A stretch of 19,896 bases of DNA, taken from positions 1-19,896 of the forward strand of contig JAYWFU010000084.1 of NCBI GenBank assembly GCA_043778625.1. The letters run 5' to 3'. This DNA is from JACMRI01 sp043778625 (GTDB lineage: Bacteria; Bacteroidota; Bacteroidia; UBA4408). A program made the translations under genes and the position numbers. Numbering within the stretch: position 1 is the stretch's first letter; the number at the start of each line of letters is the position of its first letter. Shown here in pieces: positions 6,521-15,214 of the stretch. Under the pieces are notes generated by a model. The model was not told where the DNA came from and did no database searches. It saw only the letters and a list, made by a program, of their open reading frames with translations.

Positions 6521-7600
6521 CTAAAGCCATTTTTTTTGTTTAAAATAATAAATCATTCCGCCTGCTACGCTAAACATTAACACCAATGCAAAAGCATAAC
6601 CGTAGGTAGTATGCAACTCAGGCATGTGTTCAAAGTTCATACCGTACACGCCTGCAATAAATGTAATGGGGATAAACACTGCCGAAATTATGGTAAGTAT
6701 TTTCATTACTTCGTTAGTTTTGTTACTAAGGTTACTGAGGTACAAATCCATTAATCCGTTTAGCAAATCGTGGTACGACTCAATGGTTTCAATTAACCGC
6801 ACGGCATGGTCGTACACATCTCTAATATATAGCTTTACGGGTTCGTTGTACAACTCCGAATCGCTACGTTGCATACTACTTAGCAACTCGCGCATGGGCC
6901 ACACACTTTTGCGCAAGTATACTAACTCTCGTTTAAGTTGATGAATGTGATTCATCGTTAGCGGCTCAGGGCTAATGAGTACTTCGTTTTCGAGTGTTTC
7001 AATGCGCTCGCCTATTTTTTCGAGTATTCCAAAATAAGTATCTACCACAGCATCAATTAACACGTACGACAAATAATCAGCTCCCATTTTGCGTACTCTA
7101 CCTTTGCTATGGCGCAAGCGTTCGCGTATTACATTAAACGCATCTTTGGCATTAGCCTCCTGAAACGTAAGTACCACATTGGGCATAAGCAACACCGTTA
7201 ACTGCTCCGATTGTATGGTGGTATCATAGCTCAACATCCTAAACGTAGCGGCAGTGTAATTAGGATATTCCTCAAACTTAGGGCGTTGGTCGGTGCTCAT
7301 TATATCCTCCTGCGTAAGCGGATGAATGTTAAATCGTTTGCCAATAGCTGCAATATCGTGCGGTTGATGTATGCCATCAATATCAATCCATTTAATGGTT
7401 TGAGTATTTTCAACAGCTAGTTTAGCATCGTGTATATCAAGTACTTCTCGCTCATCAAAACACGATTCGTTATACTCGTATAGCGTTATTTGAGTGGGTG
7501 TGTTAGGCGAATCATTCGCTTTGGTTAATGTACCAGGTGGCAAGCCCGAACGATTGTTACGAGTAATAAATTTATTTTTAATATAACTATTGGTTGCCAT
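6521..7600 (-). CDS. corA: CorA-family magnesium/cobalt transport protein
   Basis: The 359-residue protein belongs to the CorA/2-TM-GxN family of pentameric divalent-cation channels in the inner membrane. The signature GMN (residues 320-322, in YGMNFEHMPE) follows the first C-terminal transmembrane helix (about 298-318). A second helix (about 333-352) ends in the basic tail FKQKKWL. The N-terminal cytoplasmic part, with DQRPKFEEYPNY and the long helix RIETLENEVL...LKRELVYLRKSVWPMRELL, is typical of the family. Length is normal. It lies 27 bp downstream of the outer-membrane barrel gene and 40 bp upstream of the kinase gene, all on the same strand, so it may be co-transcribed with them. Confidence 0.95.
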   Translation of the reverse strand: MATNSYIKNKFITRNNRSGLPPGTLTKANDSPNTPTQITLYEYNESCFDEREVLDIHDAKLAVENTQTIKWIDIDGIHQPHDIAAIGKRFNIHPLTQEDIMSTDQRPKFEEYPNYTAATFRMLSYDTTIQSEQLTVLLMPNVVLTFQEANAKDAFNVIRERLRHSKGRVRKMGADYLSYVLIDAVVDTYFGILEKIGERIETLENEVLISPEPLTMNHIHQLKRELVYLRKSVWPMRELLSSMQRSDSELYNEPVKLYIRDVYDHAVRLIETIESYHDLLNGLMDLYLSNLSNKTNEVMKILTIISAVFIPITFIAGVYGMNFEHMPELHTTYGYAFALVLMFSVAGGMIYYFKQKKWL

Positions 7601-7627
7601 TGGTATAGGGTTTATAGTAGTAGTAAA

Positions 7628-9334
7628 TTAAAACCCGTAACTAATGCCGCCCATCATATTAAAACGCTGTGTAGGGTAGTTAGCCCAACGGTAGTAACGT
7701 TGCGCACCTAAGTTATTAAACTGCACAAAAGCTGATAGCCGCTTGTTATAGCGATACTCTGCGCCTAAGTTAGCATCAACAAATTTATTTAATTGAGATG
7801 ATTTAACTGTTGTACCCATATAGTTTAATTGTACGTTAGCTATGAGTTTATCATCTAAATTATATTTGGCAAAAGTATATATCAACACATTAGGGATAAA
7901 TATAGTTATGGGGTTATCATACTTATAATAATTACCATTGGCACCTATTACTAATTTTTCGTGCAGTTGGTAGTTAAGCTCTCCGCCTACGTGTGCGCGG
8001 TTTACATTAGCATAGGCTACGGTATACTGGTTTTGTAACAATGCCGATGGTTCAAAAATGTATGCGGCAAAGTTTTTATACACATCGTAGCCCGCATGCA
8101 CGTTGTAACTTATGCGCTTCGTGAGTTGTCCTTTAACACCACCGTTTACATCTATTTGATGGTTGGTGTTTTGCAAACTTGTAGCCGTGTGTATAAACGG
8201 ATTAATATCAGTTAACGTTTTAAAACTATTGCGATACGCATTACCATTAAGGTTTACAAAGGCATTAATAAAATTAGGCACTAACTGATACCCAACATTT
8301 ACATCAGGATAAAAATAAGTACGGTTATTATCCTTAGCAAACACCGGAACTATCTTCGCTCCTACATCTAACAACCATAATTTATTAGTAAATTTTATTT
8401 TAGGATTAATAGTTACAAACGTAGTGTTTTGTGTAATAATAGAATTTTTGTTGTTGTAAAAATCTACACCTGCACGCACATACAAATATTCGCTCTCGTG
8501 TTTTTTGCCCACATTAGTTGCTACATTTACACGCTGCTCCATCATACCATAATTATCAGCTATTCCGCTGTAGTATAGGCTAGTAGCGTTGTTAAACTTA
8601 TCCGAATTTTTATCAAAATTTGACGCTAGTGTTGTACTTATATTCCAGTTTTGAAAGCGTTGTTTAATAGCATCGTCATCAAACGCTGTATCTTTTTTGG
8701 CATTGGTTATGGTGGGGTACAATGCGGCAAGCGTTGTACGATAATCAGTATCGTAGCCGTAATAATGCAACACGTTGCTTGTGTAACCAGCCGTAGTGTG
8801 CAACGTATACTGTTTTAATAAATATTTTAAATGTGCATCTACACCGTTATCGTTAAGCCCAGGATAGGCTAAATTATTAATACTACCACTACTTGATAAA
8901 TGCTTGGCATGTACGCCGTACGTAAATTTTTTAGCACGTACGTTATTATAAAAATATTCGCCGTAAGCTGTATTGTAATTTCCATAGCCAACTTTAATCA
9001 AGGTACGATACAACTTAGTAAGCGGTTCACCCTTAACTGGTGCGGGTTGTATGGCATCGGGTACAAATTTCATATCATACTGCGCATCAATAGTTTTGTA
9101 ACTAAGTTTGGGCATAGCAGGTGCCGAATCTTTAAAAGTAGGCAGGTCGCTAATTTTAACACTATTTAAAATTGTAGGTTGATACTCCTGCACGGCATTA
9201 ACCGTTTCGGTGCCTTGCTCCGTACCTTGGGCTTTAGTTTTCATACTCACTAGTATTAGTGTAAATAATGTACCTAAGCTAAGTAGTGTAATGTAGGCCC
9301 ATTGTGGCAATTGATTTTTTTTATTTTTTTTCAT
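7628..9334 (-). CDS. Outer-membrane beta-barrel protein (TonB-receptor-like barrel, no plug)
   Basis: The 568-residue protein has a signal segment (about 1-36: basic MKKNKKN, hydrophobic core, ending KAQ). A short extracellular or periplasmic region contains EYQPTILNSVKI and a Pro-rich stretch (about 68-105). From about residue 110 it alternates aromatic and small residues (KVGYGNYNTAYGEYFYNN, YHSS-like turns) to the C-terminal GGISYGF, the terminal Phe typical of outer-membrane barrels. No TonB box or plug domain was recognised. The TPR gene upstream is on the same strand; such TPR plus barrel pairs recur in Bacteroidota, suggesting a joint envelope role. Substrate unknown. Confidence 0.75.
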   Translation of the reverse strand: MKKNKKNQLPQWAYITLLSLGTLFTLILVSMKTKAQGTEQGTETVNAVQEYQPTILNSVKISDLPTFKDSAPAMPKLSYKTIDAQYDMKFVPDAIQPAPVKGEPLTKLYRTLIKVGYGNYNTAYGEYFYNNVRAKKFTYGVHAKHLSSSGSINNLAYPGLNDNGVDAHLKYLLKQYTLHTTAGYTSNVLHYYGYDTDYRTTLAALYPTITNAKKDTAFDDDAIKQRFQNWNISTTLASNFDKNSDKFNNATSLYYSGIADNYGMMEQRVNVATNVGKKHESEYLYVRAGVDFYNNKNSIITQNTTFVTINPKIKFTNKLWLLDVGAKIVPVFAKDNNRTYFYPDVNVGYQLVPNFINAFVNLNGNAYRNSFKTLTDINPFIHTATSLQNTNHQIDVNGGVKGQLTKRISYNVHAGYDVYKNFAAYIFEPSALLQNQYTVAYANVNRAHVGGELNYQLHEKLVIGANGNYYKYDNPITIFIPNVLIYTFAKYNLDDKLIANVQLNYMGTTVKSSQLNKFVDANLGAEYRYNKRLSAFVQFNNLGAQRYYRWANYPTQRFNMMGGISYGF

Positions 9335-9350
9335 TGTGTTATTTTTTAGT

Positions 9351-9450
9351 AACCCACCCCGCCCTCTGGGCCCCTGTGCTACTCAAGTTTAATTTAAGTA
9401 GTTGTTTCGTGAGGGCTTCGCCGTTCCTAGGAGGGGAATTACGTGGCGTA
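9351..9450. repeat. Dispersed palindromic element, copy B, with a 50-bp unit inside
   Basis: The interval between the TPR and barrel genes holds CCACCCCGCCC (with GCCC-TCT-GGGC at 9361-9371) at its left and GGAGGGGAATTACGTGGCGT at its right. These match the outer modules of the copy at 2155-2210. Between them, 9379-9425 is a diverged copy of the 50-bp unit found in tandem at 2301-2450, sharing GTTTCGTGAGGGCTTCGCCG. The two repeat types thus combine as modules here but sit about 100 bp apart at the other locus. Confidence 0.7.
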
Positions 9451-9498
9451 AATAAGTTAGTGTGAATATGTTATAATTTATTTTAAAATATTTCTTGT

Positions 9499-12400
9499 TT
9501 AATTACCACCTACTGCTGGAGTAGTAGTGCTATTAGGTAACGTAGCAGGTAGTGTTGTTTCAGTTGGCGTATCGGTGTTTAATAATAATTCGTCCACATT
9601 AGGTTCAGTAGTATTAAATTCGGGCTTAGGTTTTGCCAAGCGTTTTATTTCGTCTTGGGCTTCAATAGTTTTTATTACCTCCATTTTTTGGTTAGCCTCT
9701 TTTAATATATCAGCATTTTCGCTATTGTCTAGTATACTTTGTAATGTGTTTTTAGCCGAAAACTTATCATTCTTACGCATAGCTATATCCGACAGTATTA
9801 TAAATGATTTAGCCACCCAATAATCATACGATGGGTCTTGATTAATAATTTCGTAAGCTGCTTTTTCGACCCCTTCATTATTATTATTATGCAGGTATAG
9901 CAAGTGTGTGTGCAAGTACTTGCCCTCCGTTGCTACCAGCGATTTAGAACCATTGTTCAGTGCGTTAATTGATGCCTGCGCCGCTAATGTATCACCTGAA
10001 GCTAAATAACTTTTAGCTTTAATTAAGTGTGCCATTTCGCTATTTTCAACTGACACCTTTTCAATAGCTAACACTGCATTTGCATTAGTTATTGCGGCTA
10101 CGTGTTGTTTTAAATCGTAACTCAAATACATCATATTAATTTTGCTTTCGTTTACATTGTTTAATTGCTCAGCATTGGCAAGCAAGGCTTCGTAAGCTTT
10201 GTAGGTAGCTTCTTTATTATTATTTTTCTTAAAAATGCGAGCCGTTTTTACTAATGCCGTTTCGGTATATTTGCTTTTGGGTGCTGCGGTTACTAGCGCA
10301 TAACTAGCTAAAGCCTCTTCAAATTTATCTAACTTATATTCGCTCTCGCCTTTGTAGTACGTAGCATTTAAGGCAAATGTACCTTTGGCATATTTAGTTA
10401 AATAGTTGCCAAAGCCTGTGGCAGCATTAGTATAATCGTTACGCATATATTGTTTTTCGGCAGATAAATACGTAAGCGAATCCAACGCTGCCGTGCTTAC
10501 ATTAGCATTAGGTACATCTTTCACTAACTGTGCATACTCGTCAGGTTTTCCGTTTTCTACCAATATGTTTTGTGCACCGTTCAATGCTTGCTTAGCTTCC
10601 TCGGTAGCAGGATAATCTTTAATTATTTTTTTGTACAATGCCAGTGCTTGCTCATCGTTGTTGGTGTTGTAGTGTATTAATGCTTTTTTGAGTAATGCTT
10701 TTTTATAATAACTACTGTTAGGATATTTGTCAGTAATTATTGTAAATAGGCGCATAGCCTCGTCGTTATTGCCTTTGGTAAGTTGTGTATTAGCCAATTC
10801 GTAGTTGGCATCAGCGTTATACTTACTGTTAGGGTATTGTGTAACTAACCTATTTAGGTTTTTAATAGCTACATCGTTCTTGCCTTGTATGCCACTTATA
10901 ACGCCACTTTGGTACAAGGCATAATCCACTTGTAGTTTATTTAGCGCTATTGCATTTTCATAAAACTCGGCAGCATTATCTAAATCCTTAGTAATAAAAT
11001 ACGCATCGGCCACACGCAGGTTAGCATCAGCTAATTTTTGTTCGTTGGTTTCGCCTTTATAGGCAATGAATTTACGAAACCACATAATCGCTTCAGGGTA
11101 ATTTATTTTTTGCAAATAGCTATAGCCTAAGTTATAATGTGCATTGTTAAACACCGTTTGTGTAATGGCAGCTGGCGCATACACAAACTGCTTGTAGCCC
11201 TCAATAGCTTTGTTATAATCGTTTTGATGATAGTGGGTTTCCGCTTGCCAGTAAGTACTCAAGGCGCTCATGTTTTTGTCTACGTTATACTCATCACTCT
11301 TTTTAAAATACGTAAGTGCATCGGCAAACTTTCCGTTAGTGTAATTTTGTATGGCATAATAGTAGGCCACACGTTGGTAAGCGTATTGCAAATCTTTACC
11401 TTTATTGGTAATATTATCCATAGATTGCATTGCCGCAGGATAATTTTTAGTGTTTAAATACACGTTTACCAAATACGAATTTACTTCATCACGATGTTTG
11501 GCATCGGGATAGGTATTTAAGTATTTTTCAAATGCTTTAATCGATTCGTTATACGGATTAATGTCTAACTCGTAACTTAATTTAGCAAAGGTAAACAAGG
11601 CATCTTCCTGTATGTCTTTATTATAGGGTAGTTTGGCGGCACGCTCAAATGCGCCACGTGCTAATTTCTTTTTGCCATTTTTAATATAACACTCACCTAA
11701 TTTGCACGAACACACTTGCGTAAGCGAATCATTGTCTGTTCGTACTTGTGTTAAGTTGTATTGTGCGTTAGCGTAATCTTTGGTTTCGTAATAGGCATTG
11801 CCTAAAGCAAAATACTCGTAGCGGCTTACCGTGCCTTGCGCAGTTGCATAGCGTTGTAGGTAAGGCAAGGCCAAATCGTAACGCTCAGTTAAGTAATACG
11901 AACTGCCCATTAACTTGTCTAACTCCAAACGTTGCTTTGCGTTGTAAGCTAGACTATCCATAATTAATTTGGGTACGTACGCCACTACTTGCTCGTGCTT
12001 ATCTTGCAAAAATAGTAGCTGCGCCACATAATACTGTGCCATTGTTTTATAAGCATCATTGCTCTCCAATTTCAAAAAACCATCTAAAGCTGATTGATAG
12101 TTTTTTTGCATATAATTAATATGCGAGTAATAATAATTAGCAGCCCCGCTGTACTTGGTATCGCCGTCTTTTATTTCGTAAAAATTAGTTTTAGCATTTA
12201 CAAAATCTTTTTTCTCTAAATAGCAATATCCTTTTTTAAAATAATAATCGGGCAATTGCTCTTGCGGTACATCGGTAGGGAGTAATTTGTCAAAATACGG
12301 CAATGCTTCTTTGTAGCGTTTTTTGCGGTAATACAGGTTTGCCAAACAAAACGACGCATTAGTTACCTGTGCACTTTTATCATTATTCTTAATATAATTA

Positions 12401-12672
12401 GTGAGTAGTAACTCAGCATCATTGTTAAATAATTCGTAGGCACACAAGGCCTCATAATATTTAGCATTATTAATGGTAGTTGTGTATGCCACGTTGGGCA
12501 AGGCTTGCACGGCACTAAATATTTTTTGTGCCTGCCCGTATTTTTCTTTATTAAATAGTTCTAGCCCTAACTTGTACTGCGCCGTGGGTTCGGTGTAATA
12601 AGTAGTACGTTGTGCTAATGCTGTACAAATAGTTATAGATAGTAAAATAGTTATGGATAGTAAGATTCGCAT
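9499..12672 (-). CDS. Large exported tetratricopeptide-repeat protein
   Basis: The 1057-residue protein has a signal peptide (1-20, ending ALAQ) and is then almost wholly helical TPR-like repeats. Typical repeats are ALPYFDKLLPTDVPQEQLPDYYFKKG near the N-terminus, and AIKNLNRLVTQYPNSKYNADANYELAN, AMRLFTIITDKYPNSSYYKKALLKKA and ALALYKKIIKDYPATEEAKQAL in the middle, the YPxSxY form seen in YbgF/CpoB- and BamD-like proteins. The last 50 residues are Thr/Pro-rich and probably disordered. It likely works as a periplasmic or outer-membrane-associated scaffold. The outer-membrane barrel gene follows 164 bp downstream, separated by a repeat element. The specific partner cannot be read from the sequence. 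Confidence 0.85.
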   Translation of the reverse strand: MRILLSITILLSITICTALAQRTTYYTEPTAQYKLGLELFNKEKYGQAQKIFSAVQALPNVAYTTTINNAKYYEALCAYELFNNDAELLLTNYIKNNDKSAQVTNASFCLANLYYRKKRYKEALPYFDKLLPTDVPQEQLPDYYFKKGYCYLEKKDFVNAKTNFYEIKDGDTKYSGAANYYYSHINYMQKNYQSALDGFLKLESNDAYKTMAQYYVAQLLFLQDKHEQVVAYVPKLIMDSLAYNAKQRLELDKLMGSSYYLTERYDLALPYLQRYATAQGTVSRYEYFALGNAYYETKDYANAQYNLTQVRTDNDSLTQVCSCKLGECYIKNGKKKLARGAFERAAKLPYNKDIQEDALFTFAKLSYELDINPYNESIKAFEKYLNTYPDAKHRDEVNSYLVNVYLNTKNYPAAMQSMDNITNKGKDLQYAYQRVAYYYAIQNYTNGKFADALTYFKKSDEYNVDKNMSALSTYWQAETHYHQNDYNKAIEGYKQFVYAPAAITQTVFNNAHYNLGYSYLQKINYPEAIMWFRKFIAYKGETNEQKLADANLRVADAYFITKDLDNAAEFYENAIALNKLQVDYALYQSGVISGIQGKNDVAIKNLNRLVTQYPNSKYNADANYELANTQLTKGNNDEAMRLFTIITDKYPNSSYYKKALLKKALIHYNTNNDEQALALYKKIIKDYPATEEAKQALNGAQNILVENGKPDEYAQLVKDVPNANVSTAALDSLTYLSAEKQYMRNDYTNAATGFGNYLTKYAKGTFALNATYYKGESEYKLDKFEEALASYALVTAAPKSKYTETALVKTARIFKKNNNKEATYKAYEALLANAEQLNNVNESKINMMYLSYDLKQHVAAITNANAVLAIEKVSVENSEMAHLIKAKSYLASGDTLAAQASINALNNGSKSLVATEGKYLHTHLLYLHNNNNEGVEKAAYEIINQDPSYDYWVAKSFIILSDIAMRKNDKFSAKNTLQSILDNSENADILKEANQKMEVIKTIEAQDEIKRLAKPKPEFNTTEPNVDELLLNTDTPTETTLPATLPNSTTTPAVGGN

Positions 12673-12897
12673 GAGATATAGTTAAAAATTATATAAATAA
12701 TGTATTATACAGTTTCTAAAAATAACGTGTACTACTGTGGTAATGTTGTGCAATGTGCTGTACTTATTAACGCTAGTTTGTTAATCCACTTGCAGGTACT
12801 CCATACGCTTACAAAAGCACTTATTAATTCCTTGTCATGTGAATCCTCTTGACTCGAGTATTGTTCTTATGCTAATTGTACAATAAAATAAAATTAA

Positions 12898-13632
12898 CTA
12901 TTTGTGATACGTGTAGTGATAACTACTACTTGAGTGATAAGTTGGTGTACTGTGGTAGGTACTAGTACTAGGATGATAAGTACTGCTACTATGGTAAGTT
13001 TCGGTACTTGGATGGTAGGTACTAGTGCTATGATAGCTTTGAGTGCTAGTGCTATGATAGCTATTGTAGTTAGAATGATTAGTAGTACTACTATGCGTGT
13101 TATTGCTTGAGGTGTTATTTGAGGTTGAAGTATAGTTTTGTGTAGTATTGGAGGCTGTGGAACTTTGAGTAGAATAAGGATTATATAGTGCCGATTTTTT
13201 GGCATATACCTTAGCTAAATTAGTATTGTTTAAGGATTGTTCGCACAAATTAAGCTTATCATAATAACCACTAATTAAATAATCGCTACTGTATTTAGTA
13301 TTACTTTTTTGCTTTGCTAATGCCATTAAATAGTAGCGTTTGGCTTCAGTGTAATCCTTTAATTCAAGTAGTATATCAGCCATTACACGTGCTGTAATTT
13401 CATTGGTTTCAGGGTTCATAATTTCATTATTCTTAACAGACAATTTGCAATTGATCAATGCCTTCCTAAAATACTTATTGGCTTTAGCACTATCATTTTT
13501 GTCTTTATAAACTTTACCTTGCGTGTAATAATCGTATCCGTCACACCATATTTTATCATAAGGGGCAGCGTTATTATTAACACACGCGCTAATAAACATA
13601 CTAACTAATAAAAAAAGCAGTAAATGTTTCAT
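12898..13632 (-). CDS. Lipoprotein with TPR-like helices and a Tyr-His-rich repetitive tail
   Basis: The 244-residue product has a lipoprotein signal (MKHLLLFLLVSMFISAC, lipid-modified Cys17). Residues 30-150 are helical, with pairs resembling TPRs (AKANKYFRKALINCKLSV, YTEAKRYYLMALAKQ). Residues 152-244 are Ser/Thr/Asn-rich and contain nine Tyr-His dipeptides at 192, 200, 206, 213, 219, 226, 232, 238 and 242 in repeats such as YHSTST and YHPSTET. The tail could bind metal or serve as an extended surface linker; this is inference. The gene is monocistronic in appearance: a terminator-like hairpin separates it from the gene upstream. No function is recognised. Confidence 0.75.
   Translation of the reverse strand: MKHLLLFLLVSMFISACVNNNAAPYDKIWCDGYDYYTQGKVYKDKNDSAKANKYFRKALINCKLSVKNNEIMNPETNEITARVMADILLELKDYTEAKRYYLMALAKQKSNTKYSSDYLISGYYDKLNLCEQSLNNTNLAKVYAKKSALYNPYSTQSSTASNTTQNYTSTSNNTSSNNTHSSTTNHSNYNSYHSTSTQSYHSTSTYHPSTETYHSSSTYHPSTSTYHSTPTYHSSSSYHYTYHK
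12901..13060 (-). repeat. Degenerate 18-24 nt coding repeats for the YH-rich tail
   Basis: The DNA repeats short blocks such as GATGGTAGGTACTAGT, CTATGATAGCT and GAGTGCTAGTGCTATGATAG, giving six- to eight-residue peptide repeats. An alternative frame is also open over the region, as expected of low-complexity DNA, and is not taken to be a gene. Copy number may vary between strains. Confidence 0.6.
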
Positions 13633-13670
13633 TGTTGTTAAATGCTAAAGATGTGTTTTTTATAAATAAT

Positions 13671-13706
13671 AAAACGGACATTGAAGATTGTTCAATGTCC
13701 GTTTTT
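13671..13706. terminator. Bidirectional intrinsic terminator
   Basis: A perfect 15-bp stem, AAAACGGACATTGAA (13671-13685) and TTCAATGTCCGTTTT (13691-13705), has a 5-nt loop GATTG. It is bounded by A and T runs, so it has the terminator form on both strands. It lies 25 bp past the 3' end of the minus-strand gene at 13731-14162 and most likely ends that transcript. Confidence 0.9.
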
Positions 13707-13730
13707 AGTTGTGTTGATGATAAAATAATA

Positions 13731-14162
13731 TTACTGTTTAAATCCAATTAGTAATACCGCACAGCCTGATGATATTGCTTTGTTTTTATCAAGCGTGGCT
13801 TCAATAATACAATCCATAGTACCTTTAAATTTAAAGTCCCAGTAAGGAGCATTTTTGTGGTCAGAGTTTGAGAACAATAAGTTACGATCTTTATCATATA
13901 CTTTAAATATTAAATTACCTGGACCCATACCGCTACAAGCTGCTAAACGGTAAGTACTTCCACCATAAAATGTAGCATGAAACTCAGCTACTTCTTCATC
14001 TAATAATAACGAGCGATAATTTTGTCCGTCGGATACAAATTGGCGGCCTAAGTTTTTTAAACACGAGTTAGCAATGGTATCGCATTGCGCAAACGAAATT
14101 GAACTGTTAAAAGCAATAGTAACAAATAATAAAACGATTGCGGCGGTTATATTTTTTTTCAT
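13731..14162 (-). CDS. Small secreted protein of unknown function
   Basis: The 143-residue product has a clear signal peptide (1-25, MKKNITA... ending SFAQ). The mature part has about 118 residues and five Cys (near 27, 34, 76, 117 and 134), and begins CDTIANSCLKNLG. The pattern of beta strands (YRSLLLDEEVAEFHATFYGG, NLIFKVYDKDRNLLFSN, GCAVLLIGFKQ) suggests a small beta-sandwich like those binding to the cell surface or to carbohydrates, but no family is recognised. It lies 59 bp downstream of the lipoprotein gene at 14222-15121 on the same strand and could share its transcript. A strong terminator follows it. Confidence 0.7.
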   Translation of the reverse strand: MKKNITAAIVLLFVTIAFNSSISFAQCDTIANSCLKNLGRQFVSDGQNYRSLLLDEEVAEFHATFYGGSTYRLAACSGMGPGNLIFKVYDKDRNLLFSNSDHKNAPYWDFKFKGTMDCIIEATLDKNKAISSGCAVLLIGFKQ

Positions 14163-14221
14163 TGTGTGGTAGGTCTTAATTTAGGTATAATAAAAATTAT
14201 TAAAAATACAGTACGTTAAAA

Positions 14222-15121
14222 TTATTCAGTAACCGAAGCTCTAATTTTAGCAACTTTAGTAGATATACTTTCAATTAAATCTTTGCTAATTTTTACTTCC
14301 GATGTACTATTAACAGTAGTTAATTTTGCAGCCTCATCAGTAGTAGGTGCTATGTAGGTGTAGTTTACTTCTACTTTATCAAAGTCGTAAGCAAGTTCAA
14401 TTAATGCATCTAAAAACGGAGTATATTCTGGTTTTTCGTACGATGGCGTTAATAATTTAATTAAGTTATTTAATGTTGATTTTTGCTCCCCAATACGGTT
14501 AATAACCTCTTGGTTGTTGGTTGATTTAGCCACTGCTAACGTAAAGTGCAAACTTTCTAACCAACCTCCAGCTATTACTAGGCCAGCTACATCGGTGCGG
14601 TCGTTGTTTTGCAAAAAGTTGTTGCTTGCACGCAATCCGTCCGAAACCAACATAATTAAGCTGTCTTTTTTACCTAAGTTAGCTTCAAAACGCTTAATTA
14701 AAGCGGCATCAAAGGCTGAAGCTACTCCCATTTCGTCAGCTAATTTGCGTACTGTATTTAAGTATCCAAGTGCATCTTGTGTTTGGTCGTAAATAGATAT
14801 GTATCCTAAATCGGCACCATATACACCTAAGTTTAATGCTTTTTTAAAGTTAGTAGTATATTTAGGTAAGTTGGCTGATAGGTTTAATAACGATTTATCG
14901 TATGGAGCATTCGCTTTTTTAATTAATAACGACGTTTGTATTGGCGATGGTATACTAAATACAGTACCTCCCACGTTAGCATTAATTACAGATGTACTAT
15001 CTACGCCAGATTTATTTTCATCAGTATTTTTGCCCTTAAACATGTCGCAACCTGCTAATAATAAGGTAGATGACGCTAATGCAACAGCCGAAATGTAATT
15101 GAATTTATTAGTTATTTTCAT
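14222..15121 (-). CDS. Conserved-type lipoprotein of unknown function
   Basis: The 299-residue product has a lipoprotein signal, with lipobox LLAGC and Cys25. A charged, Ser/Asn-rich linker (26-50) is followed by a mostly helical domain (about 55-255) with segments such as DALGYLNTVRKLADEMG and LIKRFEANLGKKDSLIMLVSDGL. VAGLVIAGGWLESLHFTLAVAK (178-199) is hydrophobic but looks like a buried helix rather than a membrane anchor. The protein is probably attached to a membrane facing the periplasm. Similar lipoproteins occur in Bacteroidota without assigned function. No catalytic motif was recognised. Confidence 0.72.
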   Translation of the reverse strand: MKITNKFNYISAVALASSTLLLAGCDMFKGKNTDENKSGVDSTSVINANVGGTVFSIPSPIQTSLLIKKANAPYDKSLLNLSANLPKYTTNFKKALNLGVYGADLGYISIYDQTQDALGYLNTVRKLADEMGVASAFDAALIKRFEANLGKKDSLIMLVSDGLRASNNFLQNNDRTDVAGLVIAGGWLESLHFTLAVAKSTNNQEVINRIGEQKSTLNNLIKLLTPSYEKPEYTPFLDALIELAYDFDKVEVNYTYIAPTTDEAAKLTTVNSTSEVKISKDLIESISTKVAKIRASVTE

Positions 15122-15173
15122 AATGATTGATTACGAGTAAATTTTTCATCGAAATAATGAAAAAATAATGACT

Positions 15174-15190
15174 TAGCAAAATTTTTGCTA
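15174..15190. other. AT-rich palindrome between lipoprotein and transporter genes
   Basis: TAGCAAAA (15174-15181) and TTTTGCTA (15183-15190) form a perfect 8-bp inverted repeat around one base, in the 93-bp gap between two minus-strand genes. There is no clear T-run after it on the minus strand. It could be a weak terminator for the transporter transcript or an operator. Confidence 0.3.
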
Positions 15191-15214
15191 AAAGTATTTG
15201 CACTTAACTTGTTT

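Noticed and set aside
9335..9498. Small gene between the TPR and barrel genes
   Set aside because: No open frame of useful length; the sequence is accounted for by the palindromic and 50-bp repeat modules.
12894..13205. 103-residue open frame overlapping the lipoprotein tail
   Set aside because: It is an alternative frame through low-complexity DNA, rich in Ile/Leu/Val/Thr repeats, and entirely inside a gene with a proper lipoprotein signal.
15174..15190. Intrinsic terminator for the transporter gene
   Set aside because: The stem is AT-rich and no T-run follows on the minus strand, so it is listed only as a palindrome.
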